From Gemmatimonadota bacterium (lineage in GTDB: Bacteria; Gemmatimonadota; Gemmatimonadetes; Longimicrobiales; Gaopeijiaceae): a stretch of DNA of 64,000 nt. This document shows, in pieces, positions 63,271 through 64,000 of this stretch. Each line of letters starts with the position of its first letter. The stretch's first letter is position 1. The stretch is from positions 82,559 through 146,558 of the forward strand of contig JAPPOV010000003.1 in assembly GCA_028873595.1 (NCBI GenBank). Reading direction: 5' to 3'. The position numbers and the translations under genes are program-made. A model generated the notes under the pieces. That model was not told the DNA's origin and did no database searches. It worked only from the letters and a program-made list of their open reading frames with translations.

Positions 63271-64000
63271 TTACTCGCCCAGCGTCTCGTTCGACGTGTC
63301 ATCCGGACCGGCAATGGCCGACCGCATGCTCGTGTCCGCTTCGATGTTCCGGTACTTCACGAAGTCCATGACGCCCAGATTCCCTGACCGGAATGCGTCC
63401 GCAAGCGCCAGCGGAACCTCAGCTTCAGCTTTCACGACCTCAGCCCGCATCTGGCCCACAAGCGCCTTCATCTCCTGCTCCTGGGCCACGGCCATCGCGC
63501 GGCGCTCCTCGGCTCGGGCCTGGGCGACTCGCTTGTCGGCTTCGGCCTGATCCGTCTGAAGTTCCGCACCGATATTCTTTCCGACATCCACGTCGGCAAT
63601 GTCGATCGAGAGAATTTCGAACGCCGTACCGGAGTCGAGTCCTTTCCCGAGCACCGTCTTTGAAATGCCGTCCGGATTTTCCAGCACGTCCTTGTGGGAA
63701 TCAGCGGAGCCGATCGTCGAAACGATGCCCTCACCGACCCGCGCGAGGATCGTCTCCTCTCCGGCCCCACCCACGAGACGGTTGATGTTCGCGCGGACCG
63801 TCACACGCGCGACGGCGATGAGCTGGATGCCGTCTTTCGCCATGGCCGCAACCTTCGGTGTGTTGATGACCTTCGGGTTCACGGACACCTGCACGGCCTC
63901 AAAGACGTCACGACCTGCAAGGTCGATCGCCGCCGCCTGATTGAAGGCGAGATCGATCGCGGCTTTGTCGGCCGAGATCAACGCGCCGACCACCCGATCC
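63271..64000 (-). CDS. floA: Flotillin-like protein FloA, N-terminus beyond window
   Basis: 243 codons are seen to the window edge; the frame is open past 63993, and FloA is about 330 residues, so roughly the first 90, including the membrane anchor, are missing. [36 protein letters not shown] (parts) and [18 protein letters not shown] are the FloA band-7-like core, followed by the Ala/Glu coiled coil ([17 protein letters not shown]) and a tail. It builds membrane microdomains and pairs with the downstream coiled-coil protein. Confidence 0.88.
   Translation of the reverse strand, partial: DRVVGALISADKAAIDLAFNQAAAIDLAGRDVFEAVQVSVNPKVINTPKVAAMAKDGIQLIAVARVTVRANINRLVGGAGEETILARVGEGIVSTIGSADSHKDVLENPDGISKTVLGKGLDSGTAFEILSIDIADVDVGKNIGAELQTDQAEADKRVAQARAEERRAMAVAQEQEMKALVGQMRAEVVKAEAEVPLALADAFRSGNLGVMDFVKYRNIEADTSMRSAIAGPDDTSNETLGE

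Overview
The window reads as one contiguous piece of a high-GC (roughly 60-65% by eye), Gram-negative, outer-membrane-bearing chromosome. Support comes from TonB and beta-barrel proteins, a porin, lipoproteins and type I signal peptides, plus long collinear housekeeping operons. The combination of monomeric NADP-isocitrate dehydrogenase, DUF3127, many TTG/GTG starts and an imuB/dnaE2 mutasome suggests an uncultured Gemmatimonadota or close relative; this is an inference and no rRNA is present. No phage, insertion sequence or CRISPR array was seen.

Layout. 1-17 kb is almost entirely minus strand: an ECF sigma factor with a coupled membrane TonB/TPR protein, gap, then a run of tightly overlapping housekeeping genes (yicC-gmk-rpoZ-coaBC-UDG-dnaB-ispD-tsaC-LMW phosphatase-aroE-comF), preceded by pepA with a TonB-plug barrel and icd with a glutamate-cysteine-ligase-like enzyme. 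19.3-28.3 kb is a complete phosphate-starvation module: phoR-pstS-phoU(fusion)-pstC-pstA-pstB2-pstB1, then an OprP-type porin. Four 11-bp Pho-box repeats lie upstream of phoR and two upstream of the porin. 29-32.3 kb holds the damage-response cluster imuB-DUF6504-small ORF-recX; dnaE2 lies at 51-54.6 kb. The rest is metabolic: a sensor kinase/NarL regulator pair, an aminotransferase with a transketolase-like enzyme, secreted hydrolases, an SSF transporter with a PLP decarboxylase, a MATE pump, class II aldolase, citrate synthase, tRNA-Leu, aconitase, and a flotillin-like protein cut by the window edge.

Most notable observations. (1) An osmC gene is interrupted by an in-frame TGA exactly where the family has its first redox cysteine; a GC-rich hairpin follows and the reading frame then continues to a normal stop, which points to a selenoprotein. 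(2) The two PstB ATPases have complementary lost motifs, which predicts an asymmetric heterodimer with one good and one degenerate ATP site. (3) PhoU is fused to a phosphatase/arsenate-reductase-like domain that has lost its catalytic Cys and Arg. (4) imuB and dnaE2 share an upstream 16-bp motif, TTCGG-N-TTAT-N-TTCGG, that overlaps their predicted -10 elements and is a candidate SOS operator. (5) Several small coupled ORFs are hidden in the gaps.

Functionally, the Pho module links sensing (PhoR), outer-membrane uptake (porin), capture (PstS lipoprotein), transport (PstCA plus the two PstB) and shut-off (PhoU fusion). imuB, dnaE2 and recX would serve induced mutagenesis and recombination control. 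Gap, FbaA, GltA, Acn and Icd cover central carbon metabolism.
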